Assembly (NCBI GenBank): GCA_945831575.1
Contig: CAMACX010000012.1
Location: 1-64,000, forward strand
DNA length: 64,000 nucleotides
Reading direction: 5' to 3'
From: an uncultured Mediterranea sp.
Lineage (GTDB): Bacteria > Bacteroidota > Bacteroidia > Bacteroidales > Bacteroidaceae
Shown here: positions 45,401 through 54,297 of the stretch, piece after piece
Numbering within the stretch: position 1 is the stretch's first letter
How the letters are laid out: the number at the start of each line of letters is the position of its first letter
Made by a program: the position numbers and the translations under genes
Notes under the pieces: generated by a model
Seen by the model: the letters and a program-made list of their open reading frames with translations, nothing else
Told to the model about the DNA's origin: nothing
Databases searched by the model: none

Positions 45401-45461
45401 CCGTGGTGCCTTCTACTCGAACGTGAAGAAAATCTCCCTGGGACTCAAAGTTTCATTCTAA
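42420..45461 (+). CDS. SusC-like TonB-dependent outer-membrane transporter
   Basis: 1013 residues from the ATG at 42420; a longer frame from 42360 lacks a signal peptide at its start. After the signal peptide comes the carboxypeptidase-regulatory-like domain (about 42-115, CKGVVKDATGEPVIGASVVV), the DEVVVVGYGVQKK motif at about 119, the plug (ITIRGKNSINAASPLVIVDG) and a large barrel ending in LGLKVSF with terminal Phe. SusC-like proteins form the barrel through which SusD-captured glycans are pulled in using TonB energy. The SusD partner is 21 bp downstream. Confidence 0.95.
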   Translation: MLKHFKSVGVILLIGSGIFLNASPLQAASDMLASAVVQQTSTCKGVVKDATGEPVIGASVVVKGTTNGTITNVDGDFTLSNVAKGDIIQVSYIGYVTQEFKFNGQPLNVTLKEDTEMLDEVVVVGYGVQKKANLTGSVASINAEALESRAVASVSAALAGTMPGVTSIQTSGAPGAQTGSITIRGKNSINAASPLVIVDGVPGSMNNIDPQDIESLSVLKDAASSAIYGVQAANGVILITTKKGKKGSKAKINYSGTVSWSSPTATLDFLGAADYAILYNEATLNENPSAAVPYSEEDIRLFRDGTDPYGHPDTDWYSEVMKKSAMETQHSLSISGGSENTTYMASLAYLYQDGLSQEKNYERYNGRINIDSKIASWVNVGINASAYRGINNDEYEGFGSLLQYSNRISPTAPIYKEDGSYNYNGLQNPVAQQGKTGTYKQVDEQLNATAYINLTPLDGLSIKGVYSLRHDNQDLRRFKRHYAYDNFDSGRREGYHNYYNWNWYTGQLLINYNKTFGDHTIGLLAGGESVRYTYRYTTTSRTGGGNDELGESLNTLDSSTQKNSDGGYETARQSYFGRVQYDFQNKYLFEANFRSDASSRFPKDNRWGFFPAFSAGWRISEESFIKDNVEWLSNLKLRLGWGKTGNEELKSSDIYPAVSTYAYGNTMLGGSLYSTAYESRYVNNALQWATVTNYELGIEAGFLNNLVGFELSLYKKKTNDMLLYLPIQGVIGMGAPAQNAGSVENTGFDLSIFHNKRINKDLSYAVNFNVAYVKNEITDMCGTEGQDPDNSKYWRLEGYPIGSFYGYVANGYFNTEDDLKNYPKRTGQEKLGDIKYVDLDGNGKIDGADRTVIGKNFPSWTGGLNINVYYKDFDLSMLWQGAFDVDAYYTGEASYAFFNSGKVLKRHLDRWTPENHNASYPRLTRSSQINFSTSSFWLEDASYIRLKNITLGYHLPKSLLSKVGIERAKVFVAGENLFTISGLDGLDPESPSDTRGAFYSNVKKISLGLKVSF

Positions 45462-45482
45462 CCCTTATTATTATAACGCGAT

Positions 45483-47111
45483 ATGAAAAGAAAATCACTC
45501 TTTATATTGGCTGCCGCTCTGCTGACTGGGTTTACTTCGTGCGTTGACCTGGACCGCTATCCCCTGGAAGAGCTCTCTGACGGCAGCTTCTGGAAAACAG
45601 GCAATGACGCTGAAATGGCGGTTTCTGACCTCTACAACTCGCTCCCCTACTGGGATGTGGATGATGCCATCAACTCCGATGATGCTGTGCACGGCATCAA
45701 ATGGGCTGCAGGCAATGTGTCAAAGGGTATCTATGACCCCCTGGATATGGGATGGAGCGGTACGTACAGCGTAATCCGTCAGGCCAACCTTATCCTGAGC
45801 AAGATTGACGAAATACCTGACTACGATGAGGCTGAGAAGAAGAAGGTGCTCGGACAGACCTACTTCTTCCGCGCATTCCACTACTTCGACCTGATCCGTA
45901 CCTTCGGTGATGTGCCTTATGTGGATAGACCGCTTGAGCTCGCTGACCAGGAAGGCATCACCCGTACTCCGCGTGATGAGGTCTATAAGCACGTGATGGA
46001 GGACCTCGACAAGGCTATCGAGTACCTGCCTGAGACCTGGCCTGCTTCTGACTACGGACGTATCACCAAGGGTGCTGCGCTCGCCATCAAGGCACGTGCC
46101 GCCCTCTACTACGGCAACTGGCAGGTAGCTGCCGACAATGCCAAGAAGGTGATGGACGAGGGTATCTATGAGTTGTGGGATAAGGACAATACCGGTCGAT
46201 ATGCTGAACTCTTCTGGGAAGTAGCTGACGGTTGCGATGAGTTCATCCTGGTGCGTCAGTTTAATGCCGGTGACAACGGCTGGTACCTGATTGGTTGGGA
46301 AGCCTTCCCGACACTGGGTTGGGGTGGTATTGACCCCACGCAGAGTCTGGTGGATGCCTTCGAGGACATCGAGGGCGCTCCGATTGAGAAGTCTAACCTC
46401 TACGATGAGAAGAACCCGTTCGCCAATCGCGACCCGCGTCTGGAGGTGAATGTGCTGCACGATGGTGAGGTGATGTATGGTGTAACCATCAAGGTGGCTC
46501 CCTTGAAGTCTTGCTATCCCACGGGTATCGGTCAGCACGGCGATGCTACGGCTACCGGTTACTATCAGCAGAAGTGGCTCGACCCCAGCATCAATCCTCA
46601 ATCCACCGGTTGGGATATGGGTAAGGATGCAGTCGTTATCCGCTACGCCGAGGTGCTCCTCACCTATGCTGAGGCCAAGAATGAGCTCGAACCCCTCTCG
46701 CAGGAGGCCTTTGATGCCGTCAACCAGGTGCGTAAGCGTGTCGGTATGCCTGAACTGCAGAAGACCGATGCCAGCAAGCCCACCTACTGCGGCACGCAGG
46801 ACGACCTGCGTCAGCGCATCCGCAACGAGTGGCGCGTAGAGTTTGCCCTCGAAGGTGGCAAGCGCCAGTGGGATATCCGTCGCTGGGGCATTGCCAAGGA
46901 GGTGCTCAACAAGCCGCTCCTCGGTCTGAAGTACAAGTTGGTTGACTCTCCCGATGCTGTCGATGGTGATGGTGGCAAGATCTGCATCCTCTACGAAGGT
47001 GAGAACTACGTAGGTGGTACGACGGCCTATCAGGACCACAATTACGTCTATCCCGTTCCACAGAAGGAGATTGACCTCAATCCCAACCTGACGCAGAATC
47101 CGGGTTATTGA
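45483..47111 (+). CDS. SusD-like glycan-binding lipoprotein
   Basis: 542 residues. Lipobox FTSC (Cys20), then the SusD opening VDLDRYPLEELSDGSFWKT and TPR-like helices (QTYFFRAFHYFDLIRTFGDVP), and the C-terminal RNEWRVEFALEGGKRQWDIRRWG and YPVPQKEIDLNPNLTQNPGY motifs. It forms the lid on the SusC barrel and binds the glycan at the cell surface. The substrate cannot be told from the sequence. Confidence 0.95.
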   Translation: MKRKSLFILAAALLTGFTSCVDLDRYPLEELSDGSFWKTGNDAEMAVSDLYNSLPYWDVDDAINSDDAVHGIKWAAGNVSKGIYDPLDMGWSGTYSVIRQANLILSKIDEIPDYDEAEKKKVLGQTYFFRAFHYFDLIRTFGDVPYVDRPLELADQEGITRTPRDEVYKHVMEDLDKAIEYLPETWPASDYGRITKGAALAIKARAALYYGNWQVAADNAKKVMDEGIYELWDKDNTGRYAELFWEVADGCDEFILVRQFNAGDNGWYLIGWEAFPTLGWGGIDPTQSLVDAFEDIEGAPIEKSNLYDEKNPFANRDPRLEVNVLHDGEVMYGVTIKVAPLKSCYPTGIGQHGDATATGYYQQKWLDPSINPQSTGWDMGKDAVVIRYAEVLLTYAEAKNELEPLSQEAFDAVNQVRKRVGMPELQKTDASKPTYCGTQDDLRQRIRNEWRVEFALEGGKRQWDIRRWGIAKEVLNKPLLGLKYKLVDSPDAVDGDGGKICILYEGENYVGGTTAYQDHNYVYPVPQKEIDLNPNLTQNPGY

Positions 47112-47141
47112 TGACGAATGTCTATCATACGTAATATGTAA

Positions 47142-47195
47142 CTATGGATAGAGGGCTACCCTTCGTAAGGAGGGTATGCCCTCTATCTCTCCATA
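47142..47195 (+). terminator. Long stem-loop between SusD and the DUF6057-like gene
   Basis: Nested arms CTATGGA / TCCATAG, AGAGGGC / GCCCTCT and ACCC / GGGT, followed by a T-rich stretch. It probably attenuates transcription, so that downstream genes are made at lower levels than SusC/SusD. Confidence 0.7.
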
Positions 47196-47255
47196 GGTTT
47201 TCCCCTTTTTTATTCAGGATTCCTCCTTCATGGATTTGGATTCCCCTCTTTTATC

Positions 47256-48740
47256 ATGATGAATAGAGTACTAAGCTACGCTGTGGGGATTGTGCTGGCC
47301 CTCTGCTATTTCCTGGCTTACCAGGGCATCCTCTCGCACGTGATTGCCTATCACGAGCAGCATCACCTGTTTCTCTTCTCGGAGGCTTATCTGCTCCATC
47401 AGCTTCAGACGGTAGGCGTGCTGGGCTACCTGAGCGACTTCCTCATCCAGTTCTTTTATCATCCCGTGCTGGGCAGTGCTTTGCTGGCCCTGCTGCTTGC
47501 GGCCTGCTACTTCCTGACACGCTACCTGCTGCGGCGGCTGACGGGGAGAGAGGACTTGCTCTACCTCTCGGTATGGCCCTCGCTGGCGTTGTTCTTCTAC
47601 ACCATGTCGGCCGACCATGAGCTGGACCTGGTGGTCGGCACCCTGATGGCTCTGTCGCTCCTCAGCCTGCTTCTCACGCTCTGGCATCGCCATACTCCCT
47701 TACTGCCTTGCTGCGGCAAGTGGCAGCTCCCGTTGGCGGGTCGATGGCGCGTAGGACTCTCGGTGCTGCTGTTGGTGGGTTATGCCGCAGGGGGCTATGC
47801 CTATTTCGTCAAACACTATAACCGCAAGGAGGGCATCATGCTCAAGACGGAGCAGCACGTCAAGCACAAGGAGTGGCAAGCGGTGCTCGACTATACGGAG
47901 CGCTACCTGCAGGGCGGAAAGACCAACCAACTGATGGCTTACTTCCGCAGCCTGGCCCTGTACCACACGGGGCAGCTGCCTTACCGCCTCTTCGACTATC
48001 CCGCCACCTTGGGGGTCAAGACACTCTACCTGCCGTGGAACAGCAACAGCCGCGAGAGTGAGTACGGACACTTTGTCTATGAAGAGCTGGGGCATATCAA
48101 TGAGGCGCACCGCTGGGAGTTTGAGGCCATGGTGGTGTGGGGTGAGACAGCTCCCCATCTGCTCAACCTGGCCCGCTACAACATCGTCAACCACCGGCCC
48201 CGCGTAGCCCAACGCTTCCTCAACAGGCTGAAACAGTCGCTCTTCTACCGTCAGCAAGCCCTCGCACTGGAGGCTAGGCTGGAGTCGGGTGAAGTGGATG
48301 GATTGCGCAATGCGCTTGCTGAGGATAGCGAGTCACCGGCCCGCTTCTCCAACGTGCTCAACTTGGGCCCTGAGCTGGAGTACCTCTGCGACCAAGCCCC
48401 TACGAACAGGATGGCTTTTGAGTATCTGATGAGCTATCTGCTGCTGAGCAACAATGTACAACGCTTTGCGGACAATATCCACCGCATACGTCGCTTCAAA
48501 TATCCCTCGCTGCCTCCCATCTACGAGGAGGCTCTCTATATCTACCGCCTGAAGGTGGGTGAGGAGCGTTTCCGTCAACTGGGATTCGACCTCTCCGCCT
48601 CCACGCAGGAGCGCTTCGAGCGCTATTACTCGCTGATGAAGTCGGGCCAGACCGCCGCCTTGCGTGCGCAATTTGGAGGCAGCTACTGGTTCTACATGCA
48701 CTACCTCAGCCCTTATGGCAATAAAGCCATTGACAACTAA
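47256..48740 (+). CDS. DUF6057-like membrane protein
   Basis: 494 residues. The N-terminal third has about five membrane segments (LSYAVGIVLALCYFLAYQ; VLGSALLALLLAACYFLTRYL; YLSVWPSLALFFYT; LMALSLLSLLLTLW; VGLSVLLLVGYAAGGYAYFV), the rest is a soluble, helical, TPR-like region (WQAVLDYTERYLQGGKTNQLM). I recognise it as the DUF6057 type found in Bacteroidetes glycan loci; no function is known. ATG codons at 47256 and 47259 are both possible. It lies 144 bp after SusD, beyond the stem-loop, and 49 bp before the next gene. Confidence 0.65.
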   Translation: MMNRVLSYAVGIVLALCYFLAYQGILSHVIAYHEQHHLFLFSEAYLLHQLQTVGVLGYLSDFLIQFFYHPVLGSALLALLLAACYFLTRYLLRRLTGREDLLYLSVWPSLALFFYTMSADHELDLVVGTLMALSLLSLLLTLWHRHTPLLPCCGKWQLPLAGRWRVGLSVLLLVGYAAGGYAYFVKHYNRKEGIMLKTEQHVKHKEWQAVLDYTERYLQGGKTNQLMAYFRSLALYHTGQLPYRLFDYPATLGVKTLYLPWNSNSRESEYGHFVYEELGHINEAHRWEFEAMVVWGETAPHLLNLARYNIVNHRPRVAQRFLNRLKQSLFYRQQALALEARLESGEVDGLRNALAEDSESPARFSNVLNLGPELEYLCDQAPTNRMAFEYLMSYLLLSNNVQRFADNIHRIRRFKYPSLPPIYEEALYIYRLKVGEERFRQLGFDLSASTQERFERYYSLMKSGQTAALRAQFGGSYWFYMHYLSPYGNKAIDN

Positions 48741-48789
48741 CCTTTCTTCTCCATATACCGCATTCATATAACGTAACGCATCATATCTC

Positions 48790-50250
48790 ATGAAATTCTC
48801 TACCGCCTGCTTCTACCTCCTGCTACTGATTGCGCTCTCGGGGTGCAATCCTTATCATCCTGCCGACAGGCAGAGCGATGAGCAGCCCACTATCTACCCC
48901 AGTTATGAGGCAGTCACCTTCCCCTGCAACATCGCTCCCCCCAACTTCAGGATCTGTACCGAGGGTGAGCGCTATCAGGTAGAACTCGGCGTGGAGGGCG
49001 AGGAGCCGGCTTTCCATATCGCTACCGTTGAGCCTACGGTCACCATTCCTCCCAGGCAGTGGCGAAAGCTGACGGAGCAGGGCGCTGGGAAATCCATCTA
49101 CTTCCGCGTCAGCATCCGTCAAGGTGGGGAGTGGGTCCGCTATGCCGATGTGGTGAACTGCATCTCCGAGCATTCCATCGACCCTTACCTCACTTACCGC
49201 CTGCTCTATCCGGGCTATGAGCTGTGGAACGAGATGGGCATCTACCAGCGCGAGCTCTCCTCCTACAAGGAGACCCCCATTGTGGAGAACCGCCATTTCG
49301 GCCACCAGTGCGTCAACTGCCACTCCTACAACCAGTATCGCCCCGACGAGATGATGCTGCATATCCGTGGTCCGCAGGGTGGTACCCTGATAGCGCGTGG
49401 AGGCAAGGTGGAGAAGGTCAACCCCAAGGCCCCCGGGTTCCGCTATGGGCCCACCTATCCCTCATGGCACCCATCGGGCAAGTACCTCTTCTTTGCCACC
49501 AACGAGATACAGCAATTCTTCCACAGCAGCGGCACCAAGCCCATTGAGGTCTCTGACCTGGGAGCCGACCTGATGGTCTATGACGTGGAGCAGCATGTGG
49601 CCTATACCGACTCACTCATCTACGGGGATGACTACATGGAGACCTTCCCTACCTGTGCGCCCAATGGCACGGACCTCTACTTCTGCCGGGCCAAGGGCTA
49701 TCGTCAAGGCATGGCGCTCGACAGCATCCGCTACGACCTCTGCCGCATCCGCTTTGATGCACAGCGCCACCGCTTCCATGACCTGGAGTGCATCTATCCG
49801 GCCTCAGAGCAGGGCAAGTCCGTCTCCTTCCCCCGCGTCTCTCCCGATGGGCGCTACGTGCTCTTCGTGCAGTCCGATTACGGCAATTTCTCCATCTGGC
49901 ATCCCGAGAGCGAGGTCCATCTGCTCGATACGTCCAACGGCAGCATCCGCTGCCTGACGGAGGTGAACAGCGATGATGTGGATAGCTATCCCACCTGGAG
50001 CTCCTCGGGCCGGTGGATTGTGTTGAGCAGCAAGCGGATGGATGGCTTGTGGGCACGCCCCTTCATCGCCAGTTTCGATCCCGAGACCGGTGAGGCCGGC
50101 AAGCCTTTCCTGCTTCCGCAGGAGGACCCCGACTATTACGACAACTGCACCCTCACCTTCAATCGCCCCGAGCTCATCACCGCCCCAGTAGCCAACGGCT
50201 CAGCCCTAGAGCAGGCCGTGCAGCAGCCACCCACTCCTACACACCGCTGA
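48790..50250 (+). CDS. PD40/TolB-like lipoprotein with a CxxCH motif
   Basis: 486 residues. Signal peptide with lipobox LSGC (Cys19). A beta-rich N-terminal part (to about 165) is followed by HQCVNCHSYNQYRPDEM, with Cys174, Cys177 and His178 in the c-type haem attachment pattern, then TolB/PD40 propeller blades (YPSWHPSGKYLFFATNEI; FPRVSPDGRYVLFVQSDYG; YPTWSSSGRWIVLSSKRM). Related genes are often labelled cytochrome c biosynthesis proteins. Whether haem is attached is unknown; the CxxCH could be a metal site. Last gene of the locus, next to the DUF6057-like gene. Confidence 0.78.
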   Translation: MKFSTACFYLLLLIALSGCNPYHPADRQSDEQPTIYPSYEAVTFPCNIAPPNFRICTEGERYQVELGVEGEEPAFHIATVEPTVTIPPRQWRKLTEQGAGKSIYFRVSIRQGGEWVRYADVVNCISEHSIDPYLTYRLLYPGYELWNEMGIYQRELSSYKETPIVENRHFGHQCVNCHSYNQYRPDEMMLHIRGPQGGTLIARGGKVEKVNPKAPGFRYGPTYPSWHPSGKYLFFATNEIQQFFHSSGTKPIEVSDLGADLMVYDVEQHVAYTDSLIYGDDYMETFPTCAPNGTDLYFCRAKGYRQGMALDSIRYDLCRIRFDAQRHRFHDLECIYPASEQGKSVSFPRVSPDGRYVLFVQSDYGNFSIWHPESEVHLLDTSNGSIRCLTEVNSDDVDSYPTWSSSGRWIVLSSKRMDGLWARPFIASFDPETGEAGKPFLLPQEDPDYYDNCTLTFNRPELITAPVANGSALEQAVQQPPTPTHR

Positions 50251-50447
50251 GCGTGTTACCTTGTTACCCGTTACCTGCCGGGAATTTCAAAGACCTCTCT
50301 CTTTCCCTTGATTTTCTTTTCTACCATTCCTGTGTTCCAATGGTTTAGTAGTTTTTCCGCTGCTTGAGGCAATTTTGCTCCGGCGATTGAGACGGTTTTA
50401 CACCGCTATTTATGATTTCCCCAAAAATATTTGTGGAATAAAAGAGA

Positions 50448-50479
50448 GAGAGGGACACTCCTTGCGGAATGTCCCTCTC
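50448..50479. terminator. Terminator after pckA
   Basis: Arms GAGAGGGACA / TGTCCCTCTC around a 12-nt loop, 38 bp past the pckA stop; serves the minus strand and possibly both. The remainder of the gap 50251-50517 holds no gene. Confidence 0.75.
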
Positions 50480-50517
50480 CTTACGCGTTATATGCTAATT
50501 GTCTTAGCGGCGGCGGA

Positions 50518-52125
50518 TTAGAGCTTCGGGCCAGCTGCTACGAGAGCCTTACCGGCTGCGTTGCCTTCGAACTTAGCGAAGTTCTTGATGAAGCGGCCAG
50601 CCAGGTCCTTTGCCTTCTCTTCCCACTGGCATGCGCACTCGTAGGTGTCGCGGGGATCGAGAATCTTGGGATCTACACCAGGCAGTTCGGTGGGCACTAC
50701 GAAGTCGAAGAAAGGAATGACCTTCGTGGGAGCCTTGTCGATAGAACCGTCCAGGATGGCGTCGATGATACCGCGGGTGTCGCGGATAGAGATACGCTTG
50801 CCGGTACCGTTCCAACCCGTGTTAACCAGGTAAGCCTTGGCACCAACCTTCTCCATCTTCTTCACCAGCTCTTCACCGTACTTCGTGGGGTGCAGGCTCA
50901 GGAAGGCAGCACCGAAGCAGGCTGAGAATGTGGGAGTGGGCTCCGTGATACCACGCTCTGTACCAGCCAGCTTAGCGGTGAAGCCAGAGAGGAAGTAGTA
51001 CTTCGTCTGCTCAGCATTGAGGATAGATACTGGAGGCAGTACACCGAAGGCATCAGCCGACAGGAAGATAACCTGATGAGCGTGAGGACCCTTAGAAACG
51101 GGAGCTACACGGTTCTCGATGTGCTCGATGGGGTAAGATACGCGGGTGTTCTCCGTTACGCTCTTGTCGGCGAAGTCAATCTTGCCGTCAGCAGCTACGG
51201 TTACGTTCTCCAGCAGGGCATCGCGACGGATAGCGTTGTAGATATCGGGCTCGCTCTCCTTGTCGAGGTTGATGACCTTAGCGTAGCAACCACCTTCGTA
51301 GTTGAATACGCCTTCGTCGTCCCAACCGTGCTCGTCGTCACCGATGAGCAGACGCTTCGGGTCGGTTGACAGCGTGGTCTTACCTGTACCAGATAGACCG
51401 AAGAAGATAGCAGAGTCAGTGCCTTCCTTGTTGGTGTTGGCAGAGCAGTGCATAGAGGCGATACCGCGCAGGGGGTTGTAGTAGTTCATGATAGAGAACA
51501 TACCCTTCTTCATTTCACCACCGTACCAAGTGTTGATGATGACCTGCTCCTTGCTCGTGAGGTTGAATACAACGGCGGTCTCAGAGTTCAGACCCAGCTC
51601 CTTGTAGTTCTCAACCTTAGCCTTCGAAGCGTTATATACTACGAAGTCGGGTTCACCGAAGTCAGAGAGTTCCTTCATGGTCGGACGGATGAACATGTTG
51701 GTCACGAAGTGAGCCTGCCATGCTACCTCCATGATGAAGCGAACCTTCAGGCGGGTAGCCTCGTTGGCACCGCAGAATGCATCAACCACGAAGAGCTTCT
51801 TGTTGCAGAGCTCAGAGGTAGCCAGCTTCTTCAGTTCGGCCCAAGTAGCTTCGCTAACGGGCTTGTTGTCGTTCTTGTATTCGTCAGAAGTCCACCATAC
51901 GGTGTCCTTGCTGGTCTCGTCCATTACAAAGAATTTATCTTTAGGAGAACGGCCGGTGTAGATGCCGGTCATTACATTTACAGTACCCAGCTCGGTAACC
52001 TGGCCTACTTCGTAGCCTTCCAGACCAGCCTTGGTTTCTTCCTCAAACAGCACTTCGTAAGACGGATTGTGCAGCACTTCAGTTGCACCGGTGATTCCGT
52101 ACTTGGTTAAATCTAATTTTGCCAT
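50518..52125 (-). CDS. pckA: Phosphoenolpyruvate carboxykinase (ATP type)
   Basis: 535 residues, normal for the ATP-dependent family. P-loop [11 protein letters not shown], the [10 protein letters not shown] substrate region, [18 protein letters not shown] and the C-terminal [14 protein letters not shown] and [11 protein letters not shown] motifs are present. In anaerobic Bacteroidetes this enzyme runs mainly as a CO2-fixing carboxylation of PEP to oxaloacetate, feeding the succinate pathway and yielding ATP. Single gene with a -7 box about 95 bp upstream and a terminator downstream. Confidence 0.96.
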   Translation of the reverse strand: MAKLDLTKYGITGATEVLHNPSYEVLFEEETKAGLEGYEVGQVTELGTVNVMTGIYTGRSPKDKFFVMDETSKDTVWWTSDEYKNDNKPVSEATWAELKKLATSELCNKKLFVVDAFCGANEATRLKVRFIMEVAWQAHFVTNMFIRPTMKELSDFGEPDFVVYNASKAKVENYKELGLNSETAVVFNLTSKEQVIINTWYGGEMKKGMFSIMNYYNPLRGIASMHCSANTNKEGTDSAIFFGLSGTGKTTLSTDPKRLLIGDDEHGWDDEGVFNYEGGCYAKVINLDKESEPDIYNAIRRDALLENVTVAADGKIDFADKSVTENTRVSYPIEHIENRVAPVSKGPHAHQVIFLSADAFGVLPPVSILNAEQTKYYFLSGFTAKLAGTERGITEPTPTFSACFGAAFLSLHPTKYGEELVKKMEKVGAKAYLVNTGWNGTGKRISIRDTRGIIDAILDGSIDKAPTKVIPFFDFVVPTELPGVDPKILDPRDTYECACQWEEKAKDLAGRFIKNFAKFEGNAAGKALVAAGPKL

Positions 52126-52217
52126 TTCTTTTTAAGATTTTAGAATTTAGTATTAATCGTTTTGCTTAAGTTCTCAGTTGTTGGAATTTGAGCCGTGTTG
52201 GCCTAGTTTTCCGACCA

Positions 52218-52225
52218 CAAAAATA
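52218..52225 (-). promoter_or_regulatory. -7 box TATTTTTG for pckA
   Basis: Exact TAnnTTTG match on the minus strand about 93 bp before the pckA ATG, implying a leader of roughly 85 nt. No TTTG at the ideal spacing. Confidence 0.5.
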
Positions 52226-52376
52226 GTACTTTCTTTCAAAACGCCCACATAAAAACGAAAAAATTTCCGTAATTGTTCAAGCTTTTATAAATCCATAACT
52301 AAATATGCTACATCTATATGGCAATTTGCTCTTTTTTTTGTTTCTTTGCACTCCAGTATTTTAACCTCTCTAAGTT

Positions 52377-53036
52377 ATGAAGATAGTCAATTTTGCAGAA
52401 TCTGCCTCGGTGATCAATCAATATGTCGCTGAGATTCGTGATGTGAACATCCAGAGTGACCGTATGCGCTTCCGCCGTAACATTGAGCGCATCGGTGAAC
52501 TGATGGCCTATGAGATGAGCAAGGAGCTTACTTACAGTGAGAAGTCGGTGACCACGCCGCTGGGTCAGGCTACGGGCTTGACTCCGGATGATGACCTGGT
52601 GATTGGTACGGTCTTTCGTGCGGGCTTGCCGTTGCATCAGGGTTTCTTGAATGTGTTTGACCGAGCAGGCAATGCCTTCGTCTCGGCCTACCGTTATTAT
52701 AAGGATAAGGAGTGTACTGAGGTGGATGTGCACATTGAGTACATCGCCTCGCCGCGCCTGGAGGGGAAGACGCTCCTACTTGTCGATCCCATGCTGGCTA
52801 CGGGCGAGAGCATGGAGCTGGCCTGGAAGGGCTTCCTGACTAAGGGTACGCCGGACAAACTGATGATTGCCTCTGTGATAGCGAGCCGTCAGGGGGTGGA
52901 GCATTTGCAACGGCTCTTCCCGGGTGACGAGGTGTCGCTCTACTGCGCAGCCATCGACCCTGCGCTCAACACTCGCAAGTACATCGTGCCTGGGCTCGGT
53001 GATGCAGGTGACCTAGCCTTTGGAGGTAAGGATTAA
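52377..53036 (+). CDS. upp: Uracil phosphoribosyltransferase
   Basis: 219 residues. Type I PRTase with the uracil-type features VFRAGLPLHQGFLNVF, PRPP loop LLLVDPMLATGESMEL and the C-terminal AIDPALNTRKYIVPGLGDAGDLAFG, which holds the uracil-binding segment. It converts uracil and PRPP to UMP (salvage). The gene begins about 250 bp from the divergent pckA. The last codons AAG GAT TAA form the start of a 22-bp tandem array that continues beyond the stop. Confidence 0.93.
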   Translation: MKIVNFAESASVINQYVAEIRDVNIQSDRMRFRRNIERIGELMAYEMSKELTYSEKSVTTPLGQATGLTPDDDLVIGTVFRAGLPLHQGFLNVFDRAGNAFVSAYRYYKDKECTEVDVHIEYIASPRLEGKTLLLVDPMLATGESMELAWKGFLTKGTPDKLMIASVIASRQGVEHLQRLFPGDEVSLYCAAIDPALNTRKYIVPGLGDAGDLAFGGKD

Positions 53037-53181
53037 TCAGCTTGCGGAGAAGGATTATTCGGCTTGCTGAAAAGGATTATTCAGCCTGCTGAAAAGAATT
53101 ATTCAGCCTGCTGAAAAGGATTGATCAGTTTGCTGAGAAGAATTAATGGGCCGGTTGAAAAGGATTGAAGGGCCTGCCGCT
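53028..53181 (+). repeat. 22-bp tandem array, seven units, starting inside the upp 3' end
   Basis: Units start at 53028, 53050, 53072, 53094, 53116, 53138 and 53160, exactly 22 bp apart. Each begins AAGGATT or AAGAATT and most contain TTCAGCCTGCTGAA or a variant. The first unit overlaps the last three codons of upp including the stop. No spacers are present, so this is not a CRISPR. Confidence 0.9.
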
Positions 53182-53200
53182 AGGCTGTTAATAAGGATTC

Positions 53201-53235
53201 AAAAAGGCCGGCGTGTCATCACGACAAACCGGCCC
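53201..53235 (-). terminator. Terminator of korA-korB
   Basis: On the minus strand GGCCGG...CCGGCC with an inner TGTC/GACA stem, followed by a run of five T; 29 bp past the korB stop. Confidence 0.85.
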
Positions 53236-53264
53236 TAAACTTATAATTATGAAATATACGTTCG

Positions 53265-54269
53265 TTACTTTACCTCCCACGTGTCGTTGGTCAGCAGCAG
53301 CTCTTCGAAGTTGTGGTACTTCTTCTTGGATGCCACCTCCTCAATCTGTGCATAGACCGCCTCGTCGTAGGTGGGAGCCTCTACATCGCGGATTACGCCG
53401 AGAGCAATGGGGAAGTTAGGACCCTCCATCAGCGCGAGCTTCAGTTGCAGGGTGTTGTCCTCGCAGTGGGCATCGTGCACTAGGATGTCCTTCTCGGTGA
53501 TGCCGTTCTCGCCCAGCTTCACTACCTTTAGGCCGAAGCCCTCTTGCATCAGGCCGAATTCGTTGTTCTCGCCGAACAGCATGGGCTTGCCATGCTCCAG
53601 GTAGATGGCATTCTTTGCACGGTCTTCCTTCTTGGCCACACAGTCGTGTGCGCCGTTGTTGAAGATGACGCAGTTCTGCAGAATCTCGCAGACGCTGGTT
53701 CCTTGGTGCTTGTAGGCCGCCTTCAGAATCTCTACTGTACCGGCTGCATCAGTGGCCACGGCACGGGCAAAGAAGTGTCCGCGTGCGCCAAAGCAGAGCT
53801 CGGCGGGACGGAACGGGTCTTCCACCGTACCATAGGGAGAGGATTTGCTTACAAAGCCACGGGGTGAGGTGGGGGAGTACTGTCCCTTGGTCAGGCCGTA
53901 GATGCGGTTGTTGAGCAGAATCATATTGAGGTTGATGTTACGTCGGTTGGCGTGGATGAAGTGGTTGCCACCGATGGCCAGTCCGTCACCGTCACCACTC
54001 ACCTGCCATACCGTGAGCTTGGGGTTAGCCACCTTGCAGCCTGTGGCGATGGCAGCGGCACGGCCGTGGATGGTATTCATGCCGTAGGTGTTCATGTAGT
54101 GAGGCAGACGGCTGGAGCAGCCGATACCTGAGATGACGGCGATTTCATGGGGAGGAACGCCGATTTCGGCCATGGCTTTGTGCAGTGAAGCAAGGAAGAA
54201 ATGGTCGCCGCAGCCCGGACACCAGCGGGGCTGTCCTTTCTTATAGTCTTTTGCGGTATATTCGCTCAT
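53265..54269 (-). CDS. korB: 2-oxoglutarate:ferredoxin oxidoreductase subunit beta
   Basis: 334 residues. WCPGCGDHFF opening (cluster-binding cysteines), thiamine diphosphate motif GDGDGLAIGGNH followed by NRRNINLNMILLNNRIYG. With the alpha subunit it oxidatively decarboxylates 2-oxoglutarate to succinyl-CoA, or runs in reverse, with ferredoxin as partner. Starts 28 bp after korA. The 2-oxoglutarate preference over other 2-oxoacids is inferred from the overall resemblance. Confidence 0.9.
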   Translation of the reverse strand: MSEYTAKDYKKGQPRWCPGCGDHFFLASLHKAMAEIGVPPHEIAVISGIGCSSRLPHYMNTYGMNTIHGRAAAIATGCKVANPKLTVWQVSGDGDGLAIGGNHFIHANRRNINLNMILLNNRIYGLTKGQYSPTSPRGFVSKSSPYGTVEDPFRPAELCFGARGHFFARAVATDAAGTVEILKAAYKHQGTSVCEILQNCVIFNNGAHDCVAKKEDRAKNAIYLEHGKPMLFGENNEFGLMQEGFGLKVVKLGENGITEKDILVHDAHCEDNTLQLKLALMEGPNFPIALGVIRDVEAPTYDEAVYAQIEEVASKKKYHNFEELLLTNDTWEVK

Positions 54270-54297
54270 ATCGTTTCTTTTTTTGAGATGGAATAAA

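Noticed and set aside
50251-50290. Repeated GTTACC words after the PD40 lipoprotein gene, considered as another recombinase site
   Set aside because: No GTTAC-N7-GTAAC dyad and no inverted partner was found nearby.
53028-53181. Possible CRISPR array
   Set aside because: Units are contiguous with no unique spacers and there are no cas genes nearby.
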